From Phytophthora colocasiae (taxonomy: Eukaryota > Oomycota > Peronosporomycetes > Peronosporales > Peronosporaceae): a stretch of 64,000 nt of DNA. A model generated the notes under the pieces. It had not been told where the DNA came from and did not search any database. It worked only from the letters and a program-made list of their open reading frames with translations. The stretch spans positions 310,001 to 374,000 of the forward strand of contig JAGKQI010000099.1 in the NCBI GenBank assembly GCA_018806915.1. The letters run 5' to 3'. The translations under genes and the position numbers were made by a program. This document shows positions 1-9,569 of this stretch, piece by piece (the stretch's first letter is position 1; every line of letters begins with the position of its first letter).

Positions 1-239
1 ATTGAAGTCCCACCAGCAGGTCCAAATAGACTGTGAAGTGTCAGTTGGCTAGATCAAGACGAACGATGATGTTCAGTGGTTTTGGTCTATTGACTTGCTG
101 CCAAGGCTGTTGGTTGGTGTGCAAGAGGTCATTCTTGACCCACTCCGCAACTGAGCACCCTGTTTCAGCTTACACAAAACGTGAAAAGGTAAAAGTGACA
201 AAGTGACAAAAGGTGCTCTGAAAAGGAACAAGTAAGGCG

Positions 240-310
240 TGCGCCGCCGGGAATCGAACCCCGACCTCATCCGTGGGAGGGATGAATCCTAACCATTAGA
301 CCAACGGCGC
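240..310 (-). tRNA. tRNA-Gly(CCC), unit 1, one base short in the T stem
   Basis: Read on the minus strand, the acceptor GCGCCGT pairs with GCGGCGC (U7-G66 wobble). The D arm is GGTCTAATGGTTAG, and the anticodon stem CATCC/GGATG encloses the loop CTCCCAC, giving anticodon CCC. Position 240 supplies discriminator A; CCA is not encoded. Compared with the other copies, a run of four G (plus strand) is three here, which removes one base pair from the T stem. This is either a weakened gene or a consensus error. A T4 stretch for RNA polymerase III termination follows at 221-224 (AAAA on the plus strand). Confidence 0.75.
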
Positions 311-709
311 GCCAGACATCTCCAATGTTCGCCCACAACAAACACCCACAAAACCAAAACCCTAAAAGACATACGAAAACAACCCAAAACGACCAAAACC
401 ACCAAAACCACCTAAACCACCAAAAACCACCAAAACGACTCGCAAAAAAAAACACCAGAAACACCAACCTGCAACGCGTACACTGTAAAAGTCCTCGAGC
501 AACTCCTCACACGGCATGCCCACAACACGCACTTGACGGACCAATAGTAGCACGCAACAGTAGTGTTCGTACATGTCCTCCAGTTTAACAGAGAGGTATC
601 AGTCAGATGAGGTGGTGGCCTGGTCCGCAGGTCGAAGTGCATGAGTCCATTGAATAAAGGTGCGTGTAGCGCGAAAGAGAGTGGTGGGCCGAGCCACAGC
701 TGGCAAAGT

Positions 710-780
710 TGCGCCGTCGGGAATCGAACCCCGACCTCATCCTTGGAAGGGATGAATCCTAACCATTAGACCAACGGTGC
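710..780 (-). tRNA. tRNA-Gly(TCC), unit 1, one base short in the T stem
   Basis: The anticodon stem CATCC/GGATG encloses CTTCCAA, giving anticodon TCC. The acceptor strands GCACCGT and ACGGCGC leave an A3-C70 mismatch. As in the neighbouring CCC gene of this unit, the T arm lacks one G of a four-G run. The terminator is also shortened: 705-707 is AAA (plus strand) where other units have AAAA, so only three T residues follow the gene. It may be poorly transcribed, or unit 1 may contain consensus errors. Confidence 0.7.
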
Positions 781-1080
781 AGTCATTCATTACAAACACA
801 CACATACGCCCACAAAACAAACACACACATACTCACACACATACTCACACAAAACATCCACCACAAAACAACCACCACACAAAACAACCCACGACGACGC
901 CATTCTGCGCTTTGACCTTTCGACCTTTCGACCTTTCGACCTTTCGACCCTGCTCGCAACTCTTTCGTTGATTGGTGTACACCTATCACATCGGCTCTCA
1001 TGAATCACACATAGCCTTCGGACACAAACATATATCACATTCACACCATCACTAGACGATGAAGACGAGAAACTGCGTTC

Positions 1081-1320
1081 GTGGAAATCGATTTGATGGA
1101 AGAGCGTGGTCACTTTGATGTCGAACAGGCAATCGTTTTGACGAGTATCAATTGCATCGCACAACTAGCAGCTCGACCTGGATATCACTTGACTTGCCAC
1201 GCTTTGCCGCAGTCACTTTTTCCTAAAGTGATGGAGACATGCTTGCCAGCGTACCACAGGCTAGTGGACCAAAATGAATCCACACCACAACCCTATCGGC
1301 GCAGATTCAACTCTGTCTAG
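1081..1320 (+). other. Small open frame repeated in units 1-3; coding status unclear
   Basis: An identical 79-codon frame recurs at 1081-1320, 2430-2669 and 3777-4016. The first codon is GTG; the first ATG is five codons in. The predicted peptide has no signal peptide, transmembrane segment or motif that I recognise. Because the units are near-identical by recent amplification, conservation of the frame is not evidence of selection. Unit 4 ends before this frame. Confidence 0.2.
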
Positions 1321-1582
1321 CCCTTCGTATTGCTAGCATCGACATTGAAGTCCCACCAGCAGGTCCAAATAGACTGTGAAGTGTCAGTTGGCTAGATCAA
1401 GACGAACGATGATGTTCAGTGGTTTTGGTCTATTGACTTGCTGCCAAGGCTGTTGGTTGGTGTGCAAGAGGTCATTCTTGACCCACTCCGCAACTGAGCA
1501 CCCTGTTTCAGCTTACACAAAACGTGAAAAGGTAAAAGTGACAAAGTGACAAAAGGTGCTCTGAAAAGGAACAAGTAAGGCG

Positions 1583-1654
1583 TGCGCCGCCGGGGAATCG
1601 AACCCCGACCTCATCCGTGGGAGGGATGAATCCTAACCATTAGACCAACGGCGC
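1583..1654 (-). tRNA. tRNA-Gly(CCC), unit 2
   Basis: A complete 72-base tRNA including discriminator A. It has a 7-bp acceptor stem, anticodon loop CTCCCAC and a perfect T stem CGGGG/CCCCG around TTCGATT. The internal A box (TGGTCTAATGG) and B box (GGTTCGATTCC) are intact. A T4 terminator lies about 16 bases downstream (1564-1567). Confidence 0.96.
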
Positions 1655-2052
1655 GCCAGACATCTCAATGTTCGCCCACAACAAACACCCACAAAACCAA
1701 AACCCTAAAGACATACGAAAAAAACCCAAACCGACCAAAACCCCCAAAACCACATAAACCACCAAAAACAACAAAACCGACCCGAAAAAAAAAAACACCA
1801 GAAACACCAACCTGCAACGCGTACACTGTAAAGTCCTCGAGCAACTCCTCACACGGCATGCCCACAACACGCACTTGACGGACCAATAGTAGCACGCAAC
1901 AGTAGTGTTCGTACATGTCCTCCAGTTTAACAGAGAGGTATCAGTCAGATGAGGTGGTGGCCTGGTCCGCAGGTCGAAGTGCATGAGTCCATTGAATAAA
2001 GGTGCGTGTAGCGCGAAAGAGAGTGGTGGGCCGAGCCACAGCTGGCAAAAGT

Positions 2053-2124
2053 TGCGCCGTCGGGGAATCGAACCCCGACCTCATCCTTGGAAGGGATGAA
2101 TCCTAACCATTAGACCAACGGTGC
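2053..2124 (-). tRNA. tRNA-Gly(TCC), unit 2
   Basis: A 72-base tRNA with anticodon loop CTTCCAA (anticodon TCC) and an intact T arm. The acceptor stem has an A3-C70 mismatch; its other six pairs are sound. The T4 terminator is almost immediate (2047-2050). Confidence 0.94.
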
Positions 2125-2931
2125 AGTCATTCATTACAAACACACACATACGCCCACAAAACAAACACACACATACTCACACACACATACTCACACAAAA
2201 CATCCACCACACAAAACAACCACCACACAAAACAACCCACGACGACGCCATTCTGCGCTTTCGACCTTTCGACCTTTCGACCTTTCGACCTTTCGACCCT
2301 GCTCGCAACTCTTTCGTTGATTGGTGTACACCTATCACATCGGCTCTCATGAATCACACATAGCCTTCGGACACAAACATATATCACATTCACACCATCA
2401 CTAGACGATGAAGACGAGAAACTGCGTTCGTGGAAATCGATTTGATGGAAGAGCGTGGTCACTTTGATGTCGAACAGGCAATCGTTTTGACGAGTATCAA
2501 TTGCATCGCACAACTAGCAGCTCGACCTGGATATCACTTGACTTGCCACGCTTTGCCGCAGTCACTTTTTCCTAAAGTGATGGAGACATGCTTGCCAGCG
2601 TACCACAGGCTAGTGGACCAAAATGAATCCACACCACAACCCTATCGGCGCAGATTCAACTCTGTCTAGCCCTTCGTATTGCTAGCATCGACATTGAAGT
2701 CCCACCAGCAGGTCCAAATAGACTGTGAAGTGTCAGTTGGCTAGATCAAGACGAACGATGATGTTCAGTGGTTTTGGTCTATTGACTTGCTGCCAAGGCT
2801 GTTGGTTGGTGTGCAAGAGGTCATTCTTGACCCACTCCGCAACTGAGCACCCTGTTTCAGCTTACACAAAACGTGAAAAGGTAAAAGTGACAAAGTGACA
2901 AAAGGTGCTCTGAAAAGGAACAAGTAAGGCG

Positions 2932-3003
2932 TGCGCCGCCGGGGAATCGAACCCCGACCTCATCCGTGGGAGGGATGAATCCTAACCATTAGACCAACGG
3001 CGC
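2932..3003 (-). tRNA. tRNA-Gly(CCC), unit 3
   Basis: Identical to the unit 2 CCC gene across all arms, with discriminator A and a T4 run at 2913-2916. Intact by inspection. Confidence 0.96.
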
Positions 3004-3399
3004 GCCAGACATCTCCAATGTTCGCCCACAACAAACACCCACAAAACCAAAACCCGCAAGGACATACGAAAGCTACCCAAAACGACCAAAACCACCAAAA
3101 CCACCTAAACCACCAAAACCACCAAAACGACTCGCAAAAAAACACCAGAAACACCAACCTGCAACGCGTACACTGTAAAGTCCTCGAGCAACTCCTCACA
3201 CGGCATGCCCACAACACGCACTTGACGGACCAATAGTAGCACGCAACAGTAGTGTTCGTACATGTCCTCCAGTTTAACAGAGAGGTATCAGTCAGATGAG
3301 GTGGTGGCCTGGTCCGCAGGTCGAAGTGCATGAGTCCATTGAATAAAGGTGCGTGTAGCGCGAAAGAGAGTGGTGGGCCGAGCCACAGCTGGCAAAAGT

Positions 3400-3471
3400 T
3401 GCGCCGTCGGGGAATCGAACCCCGACCTCATCCTTGGAAGGGATGAATCCTAACCATTAGACCAACGGTGC
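3400..3471 (-). tRNA. tRNA-Gly(TCC), unit 3
   Basis: Identical to the unit 2 TCC gene, including the A3-C70 acceptor mismatch. The T4 terminator is at 3394-3397. Confidence 0.94.
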
Positions 3472-4278
3472 AGTCATTCATTACAAACACACACATACGC
3501 CCACAAAACAAACACACACATACTCACACACACATACTCACACAAAACATCCACCACACAAAACAACCACCACACAAAACAACCCACGACGACGCCATTC
3601 TGCGCTTTCGACCTTTCGACCTTTCGACCTTTCGACCTTTCGACCCTGCTCGCAACTCTTTCGTTGATTGGTGTACACCTATCACATCGGCTCTCATGAA
3701 TCACACATAGCCTTCGGACACAAACATATATCACATTCACACCATCACTAGACGATGAAGACGAGAAACTGCGTTCGTGGAAATCGATTTGATGGAAGAG
3801 CGTGGTCACTTTGATGTCGAACAGGCAATCGTTTTGACGAGTATCAATTGCATCGCACAACTAGCAGCTCGACCTGGATATCACTTGACTTGCCACGCTT
3901 TGCCGCAGTCACTTTTTCCTAAAGTGATGGAGACATGCTTGCCAGCGTACCACAGGCTAGTGGACCAAAATGAATCCACACCACAACCCTATCGGCGCAG
4001 ATTCAACTCTGTCTAGCCCTTCGTATTGCTAGCATCGACATTGAAGTCCCACCAGCAGGTCCAAATAGACTGTGAAGTGTCAGTTGGCTAGATCAAGACG
4101 AACGATGATGTTCAGTGGTTTTGGTCTATTGACTTGCTGCCAAGGCTGTTGGTTGGTGTGCAAGAGGTCATTCTTGACCCACTCCGCAACTGAGCACCCT
4201 GTTTCAGCTTACACAAAACGTGAAAAGGTAAAAGTGACAAAGTGACAAAAGGTGCTCTGAAAAGGAACAAGTAAGGCG

Positions 4279-4350
4279 TGCGCCGCCGGGGAATCGAACC
4301 CCGACCTCATCCGTGGGAGGGATGAATCCTAACCATTAGACCAACGGCGC
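4279..4350 (-). tRNA. tRNA-Gly(CCC), unit 4
   Basis: An intact 72-base gene with anticodon CCC and a full T stem; T4 run at 4260-4263. The Copia insertion lies about 780 bp away on the tRNA 5' side and does not touch the gene. Confidence 0.96.
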
Positions 4351-4749
4351 GCCAGACATCTCCAATGTTCGCCCACAACAAACACCCACAAAACCAAAAC
4401 CCTAAAAGACATACGAAAACAACCCAAAACGACCAAAACCACCAAAACCACCTAAACCACCAAAAACCACCAAAACGACTCGCAAAAAAAAACACCAGAA
4501 ACACCAACCTGCAACGCGTACACTGTAAAGTCCTCGAGCAACTCCTCACACGGCATGCCCACAACACGCACTTGACGGACCAATAGTAGCACGCAACAGT
4601 AGTGTTCGTACATGTCCTCCAGTTTAACAGAGAGGTATCAGTCAGATGAGGTGGTGGCCTGGTCCGCAGGTCGAAGTGCATGAGTCCATTGAATAAAGGT
4701 GCGTGTAGCGCGAAAGAGAGTGGTGGGCCGAGCCACAGCTGGCAAAAGT

Positions 4750-4821
4750 TGCGCCGTCGGGGAATCAAACCCCGACCTCATCCTTGGAAGGGATGAATCC
4801 TAACCATTAGACCAACGGTGC
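4750..4821 (-). tRNA. tRNA-Gly(TCC), unit 4, with a T-loop substitution
   Basis: Same structure as the other TCC copies, but the plus strand reads AATCAAACC instead of AATCGAACC. The T loop therefore becomes TTTGATT and the near-universal C56 (partner of G19) is replaced by U. The B box is altered at the same point. The A3-C70 mismatch is also present. Likely a weakened or decaying copy. T4 terminator at 4744-4747. Confidence 0.75.
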
Positions 4822-4966
4822 AGTCATTCATTACAAACACACACATACGCCCACAAAAAAAAACACACACATACTCACACAAAACAAACACACACATACT
4901 CACACAAAACATCCACCACACAAAACATCCACCACACAAAACAACCCACGACGACGCCATTCTGCG

Positions 4967-5072
4967 CTTTCGACCTTTCGACCTTTCGACCTTTCGACCT
5001 TTCGACCTTTCGACCTTTCGACCTTTCGACCTTTCGACCTTTCGACCTTTCGACCTTTCGACCTTTCGACCC
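4967..5072. repeat. TTTCGACC minisatellite, expanded in unit 4
   Basis: The 8-base motif TTTCGACC is repeated about 13 times here, against about five copies at the equivalent place in units 1 to 3 (near 915-950, 2258-2300 and 3605-3647). It lies on the tRNA 5' side between the CACACA spacer and the unit tail. Counts were made by eye. Confidence 0.9.
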
Positions 5073-5129
5073 TGCTCGCAACTCTTTCGTTGATAGGTGT
5101 ACACCTATCACATCGGCTCTCATGATTCA

Positions 5130-5261
5130 TGTCGTCTGGAAGAGAAATCAGGAAGTGAATTTGACTAATTACAGGGCTGAACTATGGAACTAAGGATGGA
5201 CTTGCCTAGTGTCATCAGTTGCCTGAGTTCTGACTCGACCCAGTGCCACGCAGCACCGACA
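5130..5261 (-). repeat. Copia 3' LTR
   Basis: A 132-bp LTR, identical by eye to 9438-9569. It is very short for a Copia LTR. It begins TG and ends CA, with the target duplication ATTCA immediately to its left. Confidence 0.95.
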
Positions 5262-5271
5262 CTTCCCCGCG
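5262..5271 (-). promoter_or_regulatory. Candidate polypurine tract
   Basis: Directly before the 3' LTR the minus strand reads CGCGGGGAAG, a short purine run in the expected position for priming plus-strand DNA synthesis. Only the position and composition support it. Confidence 0.6.
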
Positions 5272-5273
5272 AG

Positions 5274-5873
5274 TCAGGACTGGGGAACCAACTGCACCAG
5301 CCCAATTTCAGCCCGATGTCTTTCGAATGTAACTCGTCCAAGGGCTTTCGTAAATCCATCAGCTAGCATGCTGTCAGTCGGGCAGTAGACAAGCTCTACT
5401 TCTTGTTCACGGACAGCATCCTTGATCGAGTGGAACATGACGTCGATTGTTTTCTGCGCATTTGAAGTCTTGTCATTCTTGATCCTCTTGATGGTTGAAA
5501 TGTTGTCGATCATCATAGGGACTCGGGTCAACGTGGTGCCTGCGAGTTCCTTCATGAGTAGCACCGTCCAGCGAAGGTCTTCCAGTCCTGTGTCTGCTGC
5601 AATATACTCTGCGGTAGTTGACGACTTTGCTACGGGTCGTTGTCGTTTGCACTCCCAGTGAACGCTGTTACCATGGGCTTGAAGAAGTACACCGGTGACC
5701 GATTTTCTCCCTTCTGTTTCATTTGCCCAGTCAGCGTCGGTGTATAGTCGAAGTGGCGGCGCGTTTTCATCGCGGGTGAATCGAAGTCCAGTCGATTTAG
5801 TCGACGCGACATAACGTAATATCCTTTTGACAGCATGCCAGTGGTTCACACTCGGTTTGCTGGCCTGTGCCAC
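5274..5873 (-). pseudogene. Copia RNase H segment of pol
   Basis: Two hundred codons match the Copia RNase H: TDADWAN near the start of the domain, and a region ending AKSSTTAEYIA, where Copia RNases H have SSTEAEY. The preceding reverse transcriptase frame must shift by one base near 5873 to enter this frame: the expected continuation NQVS into AQASKPSVNHW is split between frames. It terminates at 5274, just inside the 3' LTR. Confidence 0.85.
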
Positions 5874-6909
5874 TAACTTGGTTCACGGCGAACGCAATGT
5901 CCGGGCGAGTCACTCGACTGAGATACAACAAAGCGCCGACAGCTTGCCTGTACGGCATGTGTTCAACTAGTTCCTCATCCGGTTGGGCCTTGTAGAGTAT
6001 CAAGCCTTGGTCCATAGGTGTGCGCGCTGTTCGGCAATTTTCCACGGCAAATCGGCGACACATTTCCTTCGCATACTGCTCCTGGTCAATGATAATTTCG
6101 CCAGATCTGAGATCACGCTTCACGCGCATTCCTAAGAACCAGGAAAGGTCTCCCAAATCCTTGATGTTGTACTTATCTTGGAGCGATTTCATCAGTGCTG
6201 TCATGTCGGCTTCGTGCTCGTACCCGATGAGTAGATCATCGACATACACGAGGATTATCAGGATCTTGTCTGGGTGTGTGTAAACGCAGGGATCAGCTCG
6301 AGTTGGTGAGAAGCCTAACAGCTTTAGAAAAGAGTCCAATTCTGCATTCCACTCCCGACCCGCTTGCTTTAAGCCATAAAGAGCTTTTGCAAGGAGCCAG
6401 ACTTGACCCGGTTCACCCTCCTCAAAGCCTTTCGGTTGCCGAACATAGATCACTTCCCGGAGGCAGGCTTTCACGTAGGCTGTGGGTACGTCGCCCTGCC
6501 TAATCTTTAGTCCTCGATGGTTGCATTCTGCAATGAATACCCGAATAGAGATTAGTTTCACCACTGGTGCATACGTGTCAATATAATCAACCAGATAAAC
6601 CTGTCCACAGCCTTGCGCGCAAACACGGGCCCGAAGTCTTTCAATCAAGCCGTTTGCACCGCGCTTTAGGCGAAAATTGATCATTGTTCCGATCACATGC
6701 GCATCAGCAGGGGGAGTCACGACTGTGAACGTCCCATTTGCACGGAGCGCTTCGATCTCTTCTTTTATGGCTTCTTTCCACTGTGGCCATTGTGGTGAAT
6801 TCCTTGCCTCTTGTAGTGTTAACGGTTCCTGCATGACTTCACCAAGCACCAAGAACGCGGTGCCGATGTTTCGGTTTGCGATGCGTTCCGATCTTCGGCG
6901 CCTTGCCAT
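5874..6909 (-). pseudogene. Copia reverse transcriptase segment of pol
   Basis: The sequence includes the Copia-type start of the domain (NSPQWPQWKEAIKEEIEAL), the ALYGLKQAGREW motif and the catalytic YVDD in ILVYVDDLLIG. The frame differs by one base from the integrase segment upstream (join near 6895-6909) and from the RNase H segment downstream (near 5873). The domain itself reads open through the catalytic core. Confidence 0.88.
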
Positions 6910-8046
6910 TTCTGAGCCTGCACTTGCTTTTCGACTGCGGCATTCGGAGCATCGCCAATGACACTTCCCCGCATCGCATCGCGAGATTGCGTGGTTGGTG
7001 CTGAAGGTTGGGCAGGGGTCAGCGGTGCAGAAGCCATCGTATACGAGTCAGCGAAAGAGATTGGCTGGAGTGGGTCGACCGTCGACGCTGGCGTCGGTGC
7101 GCGCACAGACAACCCCAAGAACGTGACGTTGCAACTGTGAACGACTCGTGCTCCACCCTCGCGTATGTATACGAAGTAACCCTTGCGCTCATGATCATGG
7201 CCTATGAATATTCCTCGTTGGCCCTTTGGTTTAAACTTGTAGGCAGTACTGCGTTGCGTAGGGGGTAGCATGACCACAACGTTTTCACCAAACGCGTGTA
7301 ACTCGGCGAGATCTGGTTGGGAACCATGGAAACGGGCATATGGAGTGTCTGACGGGAAGCTACGTGAGATCACCCGATTTCTCATGTAAGCTGCCGCTCG
7401 TATCGCGTATTCCCACAAAGAGTGCGGGACGTTGGCTTGCAAAAGAAGACATCGCGCCATATCGCCAAGGGTGCGATTTGTGCGCTCGGCAACACCATTC
7501 TGGTAATGTGTGTGCGGTTCTGAGTAGTGACGATCGATTCCAGCGTCAGCGCAGGTTTTCCCGAAGTCGGAGTTGACAAATTCGCCTCCTCCATCGCTGC
7601 GCAGAGTACACACTCGCGGAGTACCGCCACGATTCTTAAGTAACTTCAGATAGTCACGAAAGGCGGCCGATGCGTCGCTTTTCTCTTTGAGAAAGAAAAC
7701 GTGCGTGTATCCAAGCCACTTGGCAGCCATGTAGTAGCGATTCTTGTGGAAGCTGCGTTGGAATGGACCTGCCAGGTCGATATGACACACTTGATCCTTC
7801 TCAGCTTGGGGACGGTGGCTGACCTTGGGAGCAGCTCGGATGTGGGCCTTTCCCATCGCGCATATTTCGCACGGAAACATGGGTAGTTGACGGGAGCCGT
7901 CGATACGCATTCCCGACACTTTTCCACTGGAGGCAAGGTCAAGAACAGCCTGGTAGTGCAAGTGCCCGAGGCGGCGATGCCAATCTTCCAGAGAATTCTT
8001 GGAGGCTCGTTGTTCCGCCGGCGGAGTGTTTGCGACAAGAGCATTC
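6895..8046 (-). pseudogene. Copia GAG-pre-integrase and integrase segment of pol
   Basis: The zinc-binding portion reads WHRRLGHLHY followed by CEICAMGK, the HHCC arrangement of retroelement integrases. The DDE triad is visible in DQVCHIDLAGPF, LRSDGGGEF and YQNGVAERTNRT. Downstream comes the usual proline/serine-rich spacer. Its frame is offset by one from the protease segment: adding one base to the CCC run at 8046-8048 would restore continuity. Confidence 0.88.
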
Positions 8047-8434
8047 CCGCTGCTGGTACAGGATATACACCATGCCGAAGACGGCCACGCAGGATCGGTT
8101 TGCCGTAGACTACGCATTCGGTGGGCGTAAAATCACACTTGTAGCCCGCAGCAGTGAGAGCAGAGACAGATAGTAGGGGCTGAGCAAGCGTTGGCACATA
8201 CACGACGTTGCTCAGTGTAGGGCTTTTACCACTGCTATCTATGACAAGATCGCCCCACTCCTGTCCGACTACACGACGTCCGTCCGCAAAATCCACAAGG
8301 TGATCGTCGCAGGGTGATAGATTGAGAAGAGTGTGGCGTGCACCCGTCATGTGGAATGAAGCGCCGGAGTCAATCATGGGGGAATGAGGGCCGATCCCCG
8401 GGTCAAACGGTTTTATCTCGGTGTCCGCTGACAC
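8046..8434 (-). pseudogene. Copia protease segment of pol
   Basis: Contains the aspartic protease signature DSGASFHMTG. It is in the same frame as Gag and is separated from it only by the UGA at 8444-8446. The open frame carries on past 8046, but the homology to the pre-integrase region moves to another frame at the CCC run 8046-8048, so the useful part of this frame ends there. Confidence 0.85.
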
Positions 8435-8443
8435 CCCGCATCC

Positions 8444-9403
8444 TCATTGGTCGGTCTCGTTGTCGGATGATGGAGCCGCTTCCCCGCGAGCAGCAAACCC
8501 AGCTCGCTGCTGTTCCAGGACATGACGATCGTGATACTTCGTGGTGTGTCCAAGTTGACCACACGTCTTGCACTTGGCATTGCTGAAGTCGTACCTGGCG
8601 CGACGAGGCCTGTCCGTTGAGGCTGTAGAAGCAGCGGCATGACCGGTACGAGACTTCTTGCCCTCACCTTTGCTGTCACCAGTGTCATGGACAGAATCAA
8701 AGGCACGTTTGCGCATTCGCCCATCAGACTTGGCGATGCGCGTGATGAGTAGTACAGCTTTGTCGAGTTCCGCAGAAGCATCGAGAGCCTCTAAATCAAG
8801 TTGAGCTAGCATCGTGTCCCGATGATAAGGATACGCCCAGTTGACGAACGTGCTGAGCGCTTGCTGCTCGGTGTAGTCATTGATTCGTCCTTGATTAAGA
8901 CCAGCGGCAACCTGAGAGAGTCGGTGGGCGTACTCGAAGTACGTTTCTAGCGGAAGCTTCTTCATCTGCGCGAGTTGGATGGCTTGTTGCTGAATGGGGA
9001 GTCGACAGCGGAATTGGTCGACAAGTGCAGCACCCAAGTCACGAAGCGACGACGTGGGCAGCGTTGCTCTGTGGCGCGTGTACCATGTCGAAGCAGTGCC
9101 AGCGAGACGTGAGGAAAGGACACTGCATTTGACAGGCTCACTCCACTTGTATCCGCTGAGCGTCTCCGCGTCGCTGACTTGCACCTTGAAACGCTGAAAC
9201 CAGTCGTAGGCGCCCGCGTCAATGTAGCCGTCCTTGACCTCACCACCAAACGGTTCAATGGTGATAAGCTTAAGGTTAATCGGGGGGTTGGGACCCGACG
9301 TGGTGGTGGGTTGGATCGGGATGTCACGGGCAGCGGCGACCGGGGCATCAGGCTCGCGCTCAATCTCAGCATGAGGGGAGGGAGAGCGGCTTCTGGCGGC
9401 CAT
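8444..9403 (-). CDS. Copia Gag polyprotein
   Basis: A 319-residue Gag starting at the ATG 9401-9403, 35 bp inside the 5' LTR. The middle has the helical capsid-like region (TWYTRHRATL, then FEYAHRLSQVAAGL). Near residues 275-290 is a single zinc knuckle of the form CX2CX4HX4H (CKTCGQLGHTTKYH), with His where retroviral knuckles have a final Cys. The frame ends in UGA (8444-8446) with context CAA-TGA-GGA, and protease follows in the same frame. The stop could be a read-through site or simple damage; many Copia elements use one continuous frame. Confidence 0.88.
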   Translation of the reverse strand: MAARSRSPSPHAEIEREPDAPVAAARDIPIQPTTTSGPNPPINLKLITIEPFGGEVKDGYIDAGAYDWFQRFKVQVSDAETLSGYKWSEPVKCSVLSSRLAGTASTWYTRHRATLPTSSLRDLGAALVDQFRCRLPIQQQAIQLAQMKKLPLETYFEYAHRLSQVAAGLNQGRINDYTEQQALSTFVNWAYPYHRDTMLAQLDLEALDASAELDKAVLLITRIAKSDGRMRKRAFDSVHDTGDSKGEGKKSRTGHAAASTASTDRPRRARYDFSNAKCKTCGQLGHTTKYHDRHVLEQQRAGFAARGEAAPSSDNETDQ

Positions 9404-9437
9404 GACGGAACGGTAGAGTGATGAACGGCTGTTAACC

Positions 9438-9569
9438 TGTCGTCTGGAAGAGAAATCAGGAAGTGAATTTGACTAATTACAGGGCTGAACTATGGAACTA
9501 AGGATGGACTTGCCTAGTGTCATCAGTTGCCTGAGTTCTGACTCGACCCAGTGCCACGCAGCACCGACA
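9438..9569 (-). repeat. Copia 5' LTR
   Basis: A 132-bp LTR identical to 5130-5261, followed on the right by the second ATTCA target copy (9570-9574). Confidence 0.95.

Larger units (their letters stand above)
1..5129. repeat. Tandem array of ~1.35 kb units carrying two tRNA-Gly genes
   Basis: The same block begins at 1, 1344, 2693 and 4040, giving unit lengths of 1343, 1349 and 1347 bp. The fourth unit is cut short at about 5129, where a Copia element is inserted. Each complete unit contains a tRNA-Gly(CCC) gene, an A/C-rich spacer built on ACCA and CCAAAA runs, a tRNA-Gly(TCC) gene, a CACACA-rich spacer, a TTTCGACC minisatellite and a ~400-bp unique tail. Units are nearly identical apart from a few indels in homopolymers and short tandem repeats. 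The phase used here simply follows the window start, so the array probably extends to the left and its copy number is unknown. To the right of the Copia element the unit sequence stops within about 10 bases, so the right array boundary is in this window. Confidence 0.97.
5130..9569 (-). mobile_element. Ty1/Copia LTR retrotransposon with 5-bp target duplication
   Basis: Two identical 132-bp direct repeats beginning TG and ending CA (5130-5261 and 9438-9569) bracket Gag, protease, integrase, reverse transcriptase and RNase H regions on the minus strand. That domain order (integrase before reverse transcriptase) is the Copia order. The flanks carry a perfect ATTCA duplication (5125-5129 and 9570-9574). 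The element landed in the truncated fourth tRNA-Gly unit. A purine tract precedes the 3' LTR at 5262-5271. The bases after the 5' LTR (9437 downward, read GGTTAACAGC) may be the primer-binding site, but I could not assign the tRNA. Identical LTRs imply a recent insertion, yet the coding region has one stop and three frameshifts. Confidence 0.96.

Noticed and set aside
267..467. Trp/Phe-rich minus-strand frames (GGFWWFRWFWW type) in each array unit
   Set aside because: They are translations of ACCA-rich repeat DNA and vary with repeat length. No coding signal.
777..971. His/Thr-repeat frames on the plus strand of the spacers
   Set aside because: They arise from CACACA microsatellite and TTTCGACC repeats.
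1..5129. CRISPR array
   Set aside because: Units are ~1.35 kb with tRNA genes, not short direct repeats with unique spacers.
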